DNA from: Jatrophihabitans sp.
Lineage (GTDB): Bacteria > Actinomycetota > Actinomycetes > Mycobacteriales > Jatrophihabitantaceae
Reading direction: 5' to 3'
Assembly (NCBI GenBank): GCA_036389035.1
Contig: DASVQQ010000007.1
Coordinates: forward strand, 310,001 to 374,000
DNA: 64,000 bases
The translations under genes and the position numbers were made by a program. Positions within the stretch are counted from its first letter, which is position 1, and every line of letters begins with the position of its first letter. Shown in pieces: positions 34,174 through 42,900 of this stretch. A model generated the notes under the pieces. That model had not been told where the DNA came from, ran no database searches, and saw only the letters and a program-made list of their open reading frames with translations.

Positions 34174-35387
34174 GCGTGTTCGACGCGCTGATCGGCCAGG
34201 GCAGCGTGGTCACCGAGCTGGCCCGGACGGCTCGGGCGGCTGCCGATGTGGCCGCCGGACGTCCGGTGCCCGCCGGCGCGGTGACGCATGCCTGGCTGTT
34301 CACCGGCCCGGCCGGCTCCGGCCGTTCGGTGGCTGCCCGGGCTCTGGCCGCCGCCCTGCAGTGCGACCGGGCCGAGCAGCTGATGGCGGCCGATCCGTCG
34401 GCCGCGCCGGGCTGCGGCGAGTGCGGCGCCTGCCATTCGACGCAGGCCGGCGCGCATCCCGACGTCCGGTCGGTGGTGCCCGAGGGTTTGTCGATCGGCG
34501 TCGGTGAGATGCGGGCGGTGGTGGCGATGGCGGCCCGCCGGCCGTCGATGGGTCGCTGGCAGGTGGTGGTCATCGAGGACGCCGACCGGCTCACCGAAGG
34601 GGCGGCCAACGCGCTGCTGAAGGCGATCGAGGAGCCGCCGGAGCGCACCGTCTTCTTGCTTTGCGCGCCCTCGACCCATCCCGACGACGTGATCGTCACC
34701 ATCCGGTCCAGGTGCCGGGTGGTGGGCCTGCGGATCCCGCCGGCCGAGGCGATCGCCGAGGTGCTGATCGCCGACGGGATCGACCCGGTCACCGCCGGCT
34801 GGGCGGCCCAGGCGTCCCAGGGCCATGTCGGCCGGGCCCGGCGGCTGGCCCGCGACGAGCAGGCCCGGCAGCGCCGCGCGGAGGTGCTGGCCATCCCGGC
34901 CCAGCTGGACTCGCTCAATGCCTGCTTCGAGGCCGCCGACCATCTGGTGCAGGCGGCCGAGGCCGAGGCCCGGGCGCTGACCAGGGACCTCGACGTGTCC
35001 GAGGCCGACGAGCTCAAGCTGGCCCTGGGCGCCGGCGGCACCGGCAAGGGCGCGGCGGCGGCCGTCCGAGGCAGCGCCGGGGCTTTGAAGGACCTGGAGA
35101 AGCGGCAGAAATCCCGGGCGACCCGGTTGCAACGCGATGCCCTGGACCGCGCCCTGGTCGACCTGGCCAGCTTCTACCGGGACGTGCTGCTGGTGCAGGC
35201 CGGCTCGCCGGTGCTGGCCGCGCACCCCGAGGTCGCTTCCGACGTGTCGCTGGTCGCGCGCTCGCTGGACCAGGCCGGCGCGCTGGTGCGACTGGAGCAG
35301 GTGCTGGCCTGCCGGGAGGCGATCGAGCTGAATGTCAAGCCCAAGATCGCCGTCGAGGCATTGACCGCGGCCCTTCGACTGCCCTGA
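34170..35387 (+). CDS. holB: DNA polymerase III subunit delta'
   Basis: A 405-residue clamp-loader AAA+ subunit: P-loop-like FTGPAGSGRSVAARAL, zinc cluster CGECGACHSTQAGAHPDV, IEDADRLTEGAANALLKAIEEPPE and the RSRC motif of clamp loaders. It helps load the sliding clamp at the replication fork. The GTG start overlaps the tmk stop as GTGA. The C-terminal collar domain is longer than in E. coli, as in other actinobacteria. The longer open frame upstream belongs to the tmk shadow. Confidence 0.93.
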   Translation: MSVFDALIGQGSVVTELARTARAAADVAAGRPVPAGAVTHAWLFTGPAGSGRSVAARALAAALQCDRAEQLMAADPSAAPGCGECGACHSTQAGAHPDVRSVVPEGLSIGVGEMRAVVAMAARRPSMGRWQVVVIEDADRLTEGAANALLKAIEEPPERTVFLLCAPSTHPDDVIVTIRSRCRVVGLRIPPAEAIAEVLIADGIDPVTAGWAAQASQGHVGRARRLARDEQARQRRAEVLAIPAQLDSLNACFEAADHLVQAAEAEARALTRDLDVSEADELKLALGAGGTGKGAAAAVRGSAGALKDLEKRQKSRATRLQRDALDRALVDLASFYRDVLLVQAGSPVLAAHPEVASDVSLVARSLDQAGALVRLEQVLACREAIELNVKPKIAVEALTAALRLP

Positions 35388-35492
35388 CACCGGGTGTTTA
35401 CCGCCGGTTTGCGGGGTGGCGTCGGGCCGGGCGATGGCTCCGCGGTTGCCCTGCCGCGACTCATCGCCGCCGGCAGGGATTAGGCTTGCAGC

Positions 35493-36530
35493 ATGGGGCT
35501 GATCTGTGCGGTGACTTTTACCGACCGCGGTCGGCTGTATTACGCCGATCCTGGGGGGCTGACGCCGGCTGTCGGTGACTACGTCCTGTACCCCACGACC
35601 GAGGGCCCCGAGGTCGCGCAGGTGATGTGGGCGCCCCAGTGGAGCTCGCAGGACATCGGTGGTTTGCCGCAGTTGGCCGGACTGGCCGGTCCGGAGCACC
35701 TCGACGCGCTGGCCGCCGGCCGCAAGAAGCGGGCTGAGGCGCGGGTGGCTGCCAAGCGGCTGATCCGCGACCATGGCCTGCCGATGAAGATCGTCGGGAT
35801 CGACCACGTGCTGGCCGACAACCGCACGGTGATCTACTTCTCCGCCCCGCACCGCGTCGACTTCCGCTCGCTGGTGCGCGACCTCGGCGCCACCTTGCGG
35901 GGCCGGGTCGAGCTGCGCCAGCTCTCGGCGCGCGATGAGGCCCGGGTGATGGGCGGCGTCGGAAATTGCGGCCGGGACCTGTGCTGCTCGACGTTCCTGG
36001 TCGACTTCGAGCCGGTGTCGGTGCGGATGGCCAAGGACCAGGAGTTGCCGCTGAACCCGCTGCGGATCTCCGGAGCGTGCGGGCGGTTGATGTGCTGCCT
36101 GAAGTTCGAGCACCCGCTGTACCAGGACTTCGCCGAGAAGGCGCCGGCGGTCGGCTCGTGCGTGTCCACCCCGGACGGCGAGGCCACCGTGGTCGGGCAT
36201 TCGGTGCCGACCGACTCGGTGGTGCTCCGGATGAACGCCGACGGCCGCCGGACCAGTTGCGCGATGGCCTCGGTGTGCTCCTCGCGCAAGGCTCACGACC
36301 AGGCCTACGGTGACGGCACGGTGGGTTCGGCGGTCGCCAGCCCGGCCGGCAGCCTGCCCGCGGCCGGTGCGCTCTCGGGCGGCGGCGCGCTTTCCGGCGG
36401 AGGTGCGCTCTCGGGTGGCGGCGCGCTCTCAGGTGGCGGCGCGCTCTCGGGTGGCGGCGCGCTCTCGGGCGGCGGCGCGCTCTCGGCCCACCCGCTGCCG
36501 GGTGCCTCGACCGAGGACACAGCTCCGTAG
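35493..36530 (+). CDS. ricT: PSP1/RicT (YaaT-like) protein with hexapeptide repeat tail
   Basis: A 345-residue protein. The PSP1 core spans about residues 60-270, with the Cys motifs GNCGRDLCC and CGRLMCC that bind an Fe-S cluster in B. subtilis RicT, where the Ric complex affects RNase Y and development. Its place after holB is the classical neighbourhood. From residue 292 the chain becomes six GALSGG hexapeptides and then a short AHP-rich end. The tail is probably disordered and strain-variable. Confidence 0.88.
   Translation: MGLICAVTFTDRGRLYYADPGGLTPAVGDYVLYPTTEGPEVAQVMWAPQWSSQDIGGLPQLAGLAGPEHLDALAAGRKKRAEARVAAKRLIRDHGLPMKIVGIDHVLADNRTVIYFSAPHRVDFRSLVRDLGATLRGRVELRQLSARDEARVMGGVGNCGRDLCCSTFLVDFEPVSVRMAKDQELPLNPLRISGACGRLMCCLKFEHPLYQDFAEKAPAVGSCVSTPDGEATVVGHSVPTDSVVLRMNADGRRTSCAMASVCSSRKAHDQAYGDGTVGSAVASPAGSLPAAGALSGGGALSGGGALSGGGALSGGGALSGGGALSGGGALSAHPLPGASTEDTAP
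36366..36485 (+). repeat. 18-bp tandem array encoding GALSGG in ricT
   Basis: Six full 18-bp units (36366-36473) and a partial seventh (to 36485). Units differ by a few synonymous changes, so the array is not brand new. The array is open in frame. Confidence 0.95.
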
Positions 36531-36672
36531 CAGGCCAACCGTATAGAAGGCCAGCAAGCAGGGCATTCAACCGTTTTTCTCCGCAGAGGTTGCTTTCTGC
36601 ATAGGATTGGCTCCCGATCATGCCGACCTGCGTGTGCGGCCGACCGCTGACGTCCTGGGTGGTGGAGGAGCG

Positions 36673-37275
36673 ATGAGCACTACGTTCGAGGTCACCGACA
36701 CCTCCACGCCTTCGGGCAGCGCCCGGCTTCGGCGGCGTAGAACCGTGATAGCAGCGGTTGCGGTGTTCATGCTCGTTGCGCTGGCGGCGATCATCACGTG
36801 GCATCACCTGGACGGCAAATACGGGCCGATCCGGAGTGGTCCTTTCGGCGGGATCTACTCGGCGCAGAACCTCGTCATGGAACCGGATGCTTCATCTCCT
36901 CGCCTAACGGGTGGGCCTGACGCGACAGCCCAGCTTCTGGCCTCTTTGGACAACGCCGGTTCGCACTCGGTCAAGGTCACGTCGATCGACACCGACGATG
37001 TGGTGACCAAGGTCCGTTGGTCAGAACTTCACACCGTGCCGGGCGGCCCTGTCAGTGGAAGCAGCGCGCCCTGGCGCGACTTCCCGGCAGTCATACCTGC
37101 CCACACGACGATCCGGCTGCTCATCACCATCCAGCGCCCGACGTACTGCCAGGAAAATAAGTACCAGCTCGGTGCCGTGTTCTACAGCGGCTCGTACCGC
37201 GTGCACTGGAAGTCACTGCTGGGCAGTCACATCACCACGATCGGCGATCAGATCGCCGACATTCGACTGTGCTGA
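36673..37275 (+). CDS. Hypothetical single-pass membrane protein
   Basis: A 200-residue protein I do not recognise. A basic stretch (ARLRRRR) precedes one membrane segment (TVIAAVAVFMLVALAAIITW, about residues 24-43). A predicted outside domain of about 150 residues, rich in beta-strand patterns, follows (VTSIDTDDVVTKVRW, TTIRLLITIQRP). It may be a small membrane-anchored sensor or envelope protein. GGTGGAGGAG before the ATG at 36673 is an excellent ribosome site. The DNA is slightly less GC-rich than the flanks. Confidence 0.7.
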   Translation: MSTTFEVTDTSTPSGSARLRRRRTVIAAVAVFMLVALAAIITWHHLDGKYGPIRSGPFGGIYSAQNLVMEPDASSPRLTGGPDATAQLLASLDNAGSHSVKVTSIDTDDVVTKVRWSELHTVPGGPVSGSSAPWRDFPAVIPAHTTIRLLITIQRPTYCQENKYQLGAVFYSGSYRVHWKSLLGSHITTIGDQIADIRLC

Positions 37276-37288
37276 GGTTGGGCGTGAG

Positions 37289-37801
37289 CTAGCCGCGAGG
37301 CGGCAGTGGCACCCGAACAGGGTCGGACAACTGGTCACATGTCACGAGCACATCTGTCGGCGCGGGGGATTGCCAGCTACCGATGATCAGAAACGGGCCG
37401 GCTGAAGCCAACGGGGGCAGCTCGACCTCAGCCGGCAGGTTCCGGGCCATCCCTTGGGGAAACTGCTCGAGCGTCACCGTCACGCCGGTTGCCCGCACCG
37501 TGCTGACGTTGCGCAACCGGTAGCTGTGCCCGGACACGAACTCGGCGCTGAACTCGGGCAGCGGCGGTGCTGAGTCACTGGCCGAGCCCCGCACCTCGAG
37601 AGAGCCGGTCGCGCTGCCCTGCGACGGCGGGGCGTTGACGCGGGAGCGATCCAGCGCATCGGCGATGCGTTGCAGGGAGACTTCGAGACTCGCCGCCCCC
37701 GCGGTCGCCTCGCGTGCTCTGCGTTCGGCCTGCCACGATCGGCCGAGGGCGGCCAGCGACACCGCGATCGCCAGCCAGGCCGGAACGTCACCCCAGTTCA
37801 T
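37289..37801 (-). CDS. Hypothetical membrane-anchored protein
   Basis: A 170-residue protein. The N-terminus VPAWLAIAVSLAALGRSW is a single membrane segment followed by a basic helix (QAERRAREATAG) and a Ser/Pro linker. The C-terminal half has a compact beta domain (YRLRNVSTVRATGVTVTLEQF, LVTCDQLSDPVRVPL). No family recognised. It is convergent with the single-pass protein at 36673; both may be strain-specific genes next to the tRNA. Confidence 0.65.
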   Translation of the reverse strand: MNWGDVPAWLAIAVSLAALGRSWQAERRAREATAGAASLEVSLQRIADALDRSRVNAPPSQGSATGSLEVRGSASDSAPPLPEFSAEFVSGHSYRLRNVSTVRATGVTVTLEQFPQGMARNLPAEVELPPLASAGPFLIIGSWQSPAPTDVLVTCDQLSDPVRVPLPPRG

Positions 37802-37947
37802 GCCTAGCGAGTGTGCCGCATGCCGGCCCGCTGGCTGCGTTCATCCGGTGGGTACTTCGACCGGCCCTCAGGGTGTGGTCGGCAAGGCGCCTGATTCGTC
37901 CCGGCAGTGCCGACCGGATAGACTTCAGCGGTCGCGGTTCGCCGTGC

Positions 37948-38020
37948 GCCGCCTTAGCTCAGTCGGCAGAGCGTCTCACTCGTAATGAGAAGGTCTAGGG
38001 TTCGATTCCCTAAGGCGGCT
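37948..38020 (+). tRNA. tRNA-Thr (anticodon CGT)
   Basis: A 73-base cloverleaf. The acceptor GCCGCCT pairs with AGGCGGC, discriminator T. The D stem is GCTC/GAGC and the anticodon stem TCTCA/TGAGA, with loop CTCGTAA giving CGT. The T arm is CCCTA pairing with TAGGG around TTCGATT. CCA is not encoded. It reads ACG threonine codons. Confidence 0.96.
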
Positions 38021-38091
38021 CCGAGAAGCCTGGCGTAGCCACGGCAGCTAACAGCACCGCGCCGGGTGCCGACGTTGGTTAGGCTCCGGCA

Positions 38092-38709
38092 ATGAGGCGG
38101 TTCCGCGGATGGCCTGAGCAGGCCTACGACGTCCTGCTCCAACTAGAGGGCGAACCGTCTACGCAGACGCGAGAAAGCGTCCGGCGTGGCCGGGAAGAGC
38201 GGGTGCGGAAGCCGATGATCGACCTGCTCAACGACCTGGCGGACACTGATCCCTTTTACCAGGACTTTTCGGTGTGGCGCTATGCCAGTACGGCCTACTG
38301 GTGGCAGAACCAGTGCGCCATCGTCCGGGTCGGCCGCAACATCGAGATCGGCTTCCGGTTCAACCTCGATGGCCTGCGTGTTCAAGCGGCCTGGTGGTAT
38401 GCCGATCCTGAGCAGATCGCGCGGTACCGCTCCGCCGTGGCTGAGCAGAGCAGCGGCGGCCACCTTCAGGAACTGCTCTGCTCACTCACCGCACAGGGCT
38501 ATGAGGTCCTCGGCGACACGCTGCGTCGAGTGCCGCGCGGTATCCGGCCCGATCATCCCAGGGCCGACCTGCTCAGGCACCGTTCACTTATCGCGGCGCG
38601 CGAGCTGGAAGCCGACGTTTCGCTGGTCGACGTCGATCCGGTCCACCGCAGCTGCGAGCAGCTGCGGCCGTTGCTCGACTGGCTCAGGAAAAATGTGACG
38701 GTGGGCTAG
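38092..38709 (+). CDS. Diverged DUF2461-family protein
   Basis: A 205-residue protein aligning by eye with DUF2461: FRGWPEQAYDVLLQLEGEPS, PMIDLLNDLADTD, VQAAWWYADPEQIARYRSAV, PRGIRPDHPRADLLRH. The family's usual RDVRFSRDKTPYK-type block is replaced by WRYASTAYWWQNQ, so the normal active or binding patch is lost or altered. No strong ribosome site is seen. Its 3' end overlaps the convergent P450 gene by 26 bp. Function is unknown in any organism I can name. Confidence 0.7.
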   Translation: MRRFRGWPEQAYDVLLQLEGEPSTQTRESVRRGREERVRKPMIDLLNDLADTDPFYQDFSVWRYASTAYWWQNQCAIVRVGRNIEIGFRFNLDGLRVQAAWWYADPEQIARYRSAVAEQSSGGHLQELLCSLTAQGYEVLGDTLRRVPRGIRPDHPRADLLRHRSLIAARELEADVSLVDVDPVHRSCEQLRPLLDWLRKNVTVG

Positions 38710-39910
38710 CTGCGCGCAGGGTCAGCGGCACCTCGGTATAGCCGCCGAACACGCACGAGGCGAGCCGCCGCGTGGGGCCGGCCAGGCGGAAGTCGCCCAC
38801 GCTGACCATGAGCTCGGTCAGCAGCGCCCGCAGTATCAGCCGTGCCATCGGCGCACCGAGGCAATGGTGCACGCCCACCCCGTAACCCAGGTGCGGGTTG
38901 GGCCGGCGGTCCAGTCGCAGGGTGTCCGGGTCGTCGAACACGGTCTCGTCCCGGTTCGCCGAGGGAATCCAGACGGTAAGCGCCTCTCCGCTGCGGACCA
39001 TGGCGCCGGCCAATTCGACATCGGTGACGGCGGTCCGCAGCAGGTAGTTCAACGGCGGGTCCCAGCGGACAAGCTCCTCCACCGCGTCGGCGATGTCCAC
39101 GCTGCCCGTCCGCAACTGCGCCAGGCTGTCCGGCTGCTCCAGCAGCGTCACGATCGCATTGCCGGCGGCGTATTTGGTGGTGTCGCTAGCCGCCGCGATC
39201 ACGTTGTCGCAGATCAGCACGATCTCTTCGTCGCTGATCTCGGCGCCGGCTGCCTGTGCGGCCAGCAGCGTCGACACCAGGTCCTTGCCAGGCGCGTGGC
39301 GGCGCTGCGCGAGCAGGTCGTCGTAATACATCAGCAGCTCGACATGGGAGCCCTGGGCGACGGGGGAGTCCACGTCACTCACGTAGTGTTCAAGCCGATC
39401 GGCGATCTGTGACATCGTGGCGGCCTCATCGGCGCTGATCCCCAACAGATCGCCGGAGATTGCCAGCGGCACCCGGCCGGCGATGTCGCGAATGAACTCG
39501 CATTCCCCGGCGCCGACCGCTGCCCGCACCAGTGGTGCGACCACCTCGCGTGCGCGCTCCTCGAACGCGGCCGTCGCCCGGGGGGTGAACAGCCCGGCCG
39601 CCGCCCGGCGCAGCACGGTGTGCCGAGGCGGATCAGTAAGCGCCGGCATCTTTCCGGAACCTGGAAACGGGAGCGTGAGATCAGGTCGCAAAAACGTGCC
39701 CCGGGTGACCGTGAACGACTGCCACTCCCTTAGCACCCGAGCGCCCAGCGAATGCGTGACCACCGCCCAGTGGCCCTGACCCTCGGATGTCTGCTGCCAG
39801 GACACCGGGCGGGTGCGGCGCAGGGTGCGCCACAACTCGTACGGCGCGCCCTGCGCATACGATTCGTCATCGGTCATCCGGCTCTCTAGGCCGTCTGGCT
39901 GTCCTGGCAT
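38684..39910 (-). CDS. Cytochrome P450 downstream of the NRPS
   Basis: A 408-residue P450: I-helix [10 protein letters not shown] (Ser in place of the Gly of AGxDTT), ExxR in EELVRWDPP, and heme loop [16 protein letters not shown] with the axial Cys. CCAGGAGG six bases before the ATG at 39910 fixes a start that overlaps the NRPS gene by 25 bp; a weaker ATG is at 39877. Coupling to a Thr-loading NRPS suggests oxidation of the carrier-bound amino acid or its released product. Bacterial class I P450s need a ferredoxin supplied from elsewhere, as none is adjacent. Confidence 0.92.
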   Translation of the reverse strand: MPGQPDGLESRMTDDESYAQGAPYELWRTLRRTRPVSWQQTSEGQGHWAVVTHSLGARVLREWQSFTVTRGTFLRPDLTLPFPGSGKMPALTDPPRHTVLRRAAAGLFTPRATAAFEERAREVVAPLVRAAVGAGECEFIRDIAGRVPLAISGDLLGISADEAATMSQIADRLEHYVSDVDSPVAQGSHVELLMYYDDLLAQRRHAPGKDLVSTLLAAQAAGAEISDEEIVLICDNVIAAASDTTKYAAGNAIVTLLEQPDSLAQLRTGSVDIADAVEELVRWDPPLNYLLRTAVTDVELAGAMVRSGEALTVWIPSANRDETVFDDPDTLRLDRRPNPHLGYGVGVHHCLGAPMARLILRALLTELMVSVGDFRLAGPTRRLASCVFGGYTEVPLTLRAASPPSHFS

Positions 39911-42900
39911 GACACCTCCTGGGCGTCGGTTCGGGCAGGTCGCAGGCCCAGCGCGACGGTCAGGTCGTCGAGAACCCGGCGGCCGGCGGTGACCGGGAAG
40001 TAGTGACCACCGGTGATCGTGTGCCTGGTGAACTCCCGCCTCGTCCAACGTGCCCAAGCCGCCGCGTCGCCAGGGCTCGCCGATTCGTCCGCACTGCCTT
40101 CGAACGCGATCATCGGCACGTCGAGCCGGTCCGACTCGGCCCAGGGCTGGTGGCACGAGGTGACCACCGCCAGGTCGGCCCGCAACCGGGGCAGGAACGC
40201 TGCCATCGCGTCGGCATCGCCGATCAGCTCCTCGGGAGTGGCGCCCCACGCGCGCAACGCCTCGAGCAATTCCTCATCGCTCACGTCTTCCTGCGCCCCG
40301 GACAGGTCCGGTGGCGGGGTGCCAGCCACCGCCACCAGCCGCAACCGCGGATCGTCGATCCGCCGGGCCACCCGGTAGGCGATCAGACCACCGGCGCTGT
40401 GGCCGAACAGCGCGAACGGCACGTCTCGGTCGGCAAGATGGCTGAGCACCTCGTCGGCGATGCGGTCAGCCAGCGGTCCTACTTCGACGTAGCTGGGCTC
40501 GTCGAAACGCTCCTCGCGTCCTGGCGGACGCAGGCAGTGCACCTCCAGTTGCTCAGGGACGACAGTCGCCCACCGGCTGTAGGTACGCGGACCCGACCCG
40601 GCCGCCGGGATCAGATAAAGCACCGCCTCGGCATTCGCGCTCTGCCCGAGCGGGCTCAGCCAGGCGGACCGTGGTCGTGCGATGGACTCGAGTGAGGGCA
40701 CCAGGCCGCCTTCGGACAGGCGCTGGATCACCTCCTTCCGGTAACGCTCCAGCACGCGGACCGGCCGCTGGTCCACCGGGCCGCGCTCGGCCTGGTAACA
40801 CAGCTCGCCGTCCTCGACGCTTACTCGGACGCCACGCCGATGTGCCTCGCGCAACAGGCCATCCACGATCAACCGGTCCGTGTGGGTGGTGGGGGTGTGG
40901 TTGGTGTCGATGAGGTGGGCGAGGTGGGTGAGGGTGGGTTGGGCGTAGAACTGGGCGAGGGGGATGGTGGTGGCGAAGTGTTGTTCGATGCGGGCGATGA
41001 CGAGGGTGGCGAGGAGGGAGTGGCCGCCGAGGGTGAAGAAGGAGTCGTCCCGGTTGATGTGGGGGGTTTTGAGGAGGTCGGTCCAGATGGCGGCCAGGGT
41101 TCGTTCGGTGGGGGTGGCCGGTGGTTGCCTGGTGGTGGGGTTGTCTGGTTGGGGGGTGGGGGCTGGTAGTGCTGTGCGGTCGAGTTTGCCGTTTGCGGTG
41201 AGTGGTAGTCGGGTTAGGGGGAGGTAGATGTTGGGTCTCATGTGGGCGGGCAGGGTGGTGGCGAGGTGTTGGCGCAGGGGTTCTGATTGGAAGGTGTGTC
41301 CGTCTTTGAGCACGAGGTAGGCGATGAGTCGTTGGTCGCCGGGGGTGTCTTCGCGTGCGGTGACGGCGGTGTCGGCGATGCTGGGGTGGCGGCGTAGGGC
41401 GGCTTCGACCTCGCCGGGTTCGATGCGGAATCCTCGTATTTTGATTTGGAAGTCGGCTCGTCCGATGAATTCCAGGGCTGCGTCGGCGCGCCAGCGGACC
41501 AGGTCTCCGGATCGGTACATGCGTTGGCCGTGTCCGGTGAACGGGTCGGGCAGGAACCGTTGCGCGGTCAGTCCGGCCTGACCCCAATACCCCCGCGCGA
41601 GGCCGGCGCCCGCTACATACAGCTCACCGACGACCCCGACCGGCACCGGACGCAGCTCGTCGTCCAGGACGTAGGTTCGCAGGTCCTCCAATGCCGAGCC
41701 GATAACGCTCCCCGGCTCGGTCACCGCGATCGGCCGGATGTGCTCGAAGGTGACATGGACCGTCGTCTCGGTGATGCCGTACATGTTGATGAGGTCCGGC
41801 CCGGCCGCACGGTGGCGCTGGAACCAGGGCGCCAGGCGACCGGAATCGAGTGCCTCGCCGCCGAAGACGACATAGCGCAGGCCGGCATCCCACTCAGGCT
41901 CGTCCGCCTCGTCGAACTCCTGGCTGGGTAGCGCCAGTTGGAGGAACGCCGAAGGCGTCATGCTCAGCACGGTGACGTGCTCGCGGGCCAGCAAGGTGTG
42001 CAGCTCCCGCCTGGACCGGGTCGCCGTGGCCGGTAGCACGACGACCCGACCGCCGTGCGACAAGGCGCCCCACAGTTCCCACACCGAGAAGTCGAAGGCG
42101 AAGGAGTGGAACAGCGTCCAGACGTCCTCCGCTCCGAACCGGAACCGCTGGCGTGCCGCGGTGAACAGCCGCGTGACGTTGCGATGCGTCACCACGACAC
42201 CCTTCGGGCGGCCGGTCGACCCCGAGGTGTAGATGACGTAGGCGGCATTGTCGACCAGTACTGACACGGTCGGCGGCGTGTCCGGATAGCGGGCCAGCGC
42301 GGCCTCGAAGTCATGATCATCGAGCAGGATCGGGGCCGCGGCATGGTGGGCATGCTCCTGGGTCGTGACGACGACGACCGGTGCGGCATCTGCGATTGTG
42401 GCGGCGATCCGTTGCTTCGGATAATCGGGGTCGATCGGGACGTACGCCGCCCCGGCGCTGAGCACGGCCAGGATGGCGACGACGAAGTCCGACGTCCTCG
42501 GCAGCACCAGAGCCACCCGCGTTTCTGGCCCGGCTCCACGCTCGCGCAGTAAGTGCGCCAGGCGGTAGGCCCGGGTGGCGAGTTCGCGGTAGGTCAGCTC
42601 GCCATCCGGGGCGCTGACAGCGACCCGATCCGGCGTGCGTGTCGCCTGCCGATCGAAGGCATCCGACAGCGTCCCGGACTCCAGAATCGGAATGGGGCCG
42701 GCGCCGGTCAGCGCGGTCGCTTCGCTCGGGCTGAGGAGCGGCAGGTCCACGACTCGCTGCTCGACATCGTCGGCAATGGCCTGCAGCAACGTGCGGTAAT
42801 AGCCGGCGAAACGCTCCACGGTGGCGTGATCGAACAGATCGGTGGCGTACTCCCACTGAGTCGTGATCTCGCCCCTGGGACCGCTATCGGCCACGTGCAG

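Noticed and set aside
36366..36485. Tandem array considered as a CRISPR array
   Set aside because: Units are contiguous, without spacers, and translate in frame as a protein repeat.
40553..41587. Second minus-strand frame inside the NRPS, rich in His, Pro, Arg and Thr
   Set aside because: It follows directly from the C/A-rich codon block of the NRPS in a shifted frame. It is useful evidence of odd composition but not a gene.
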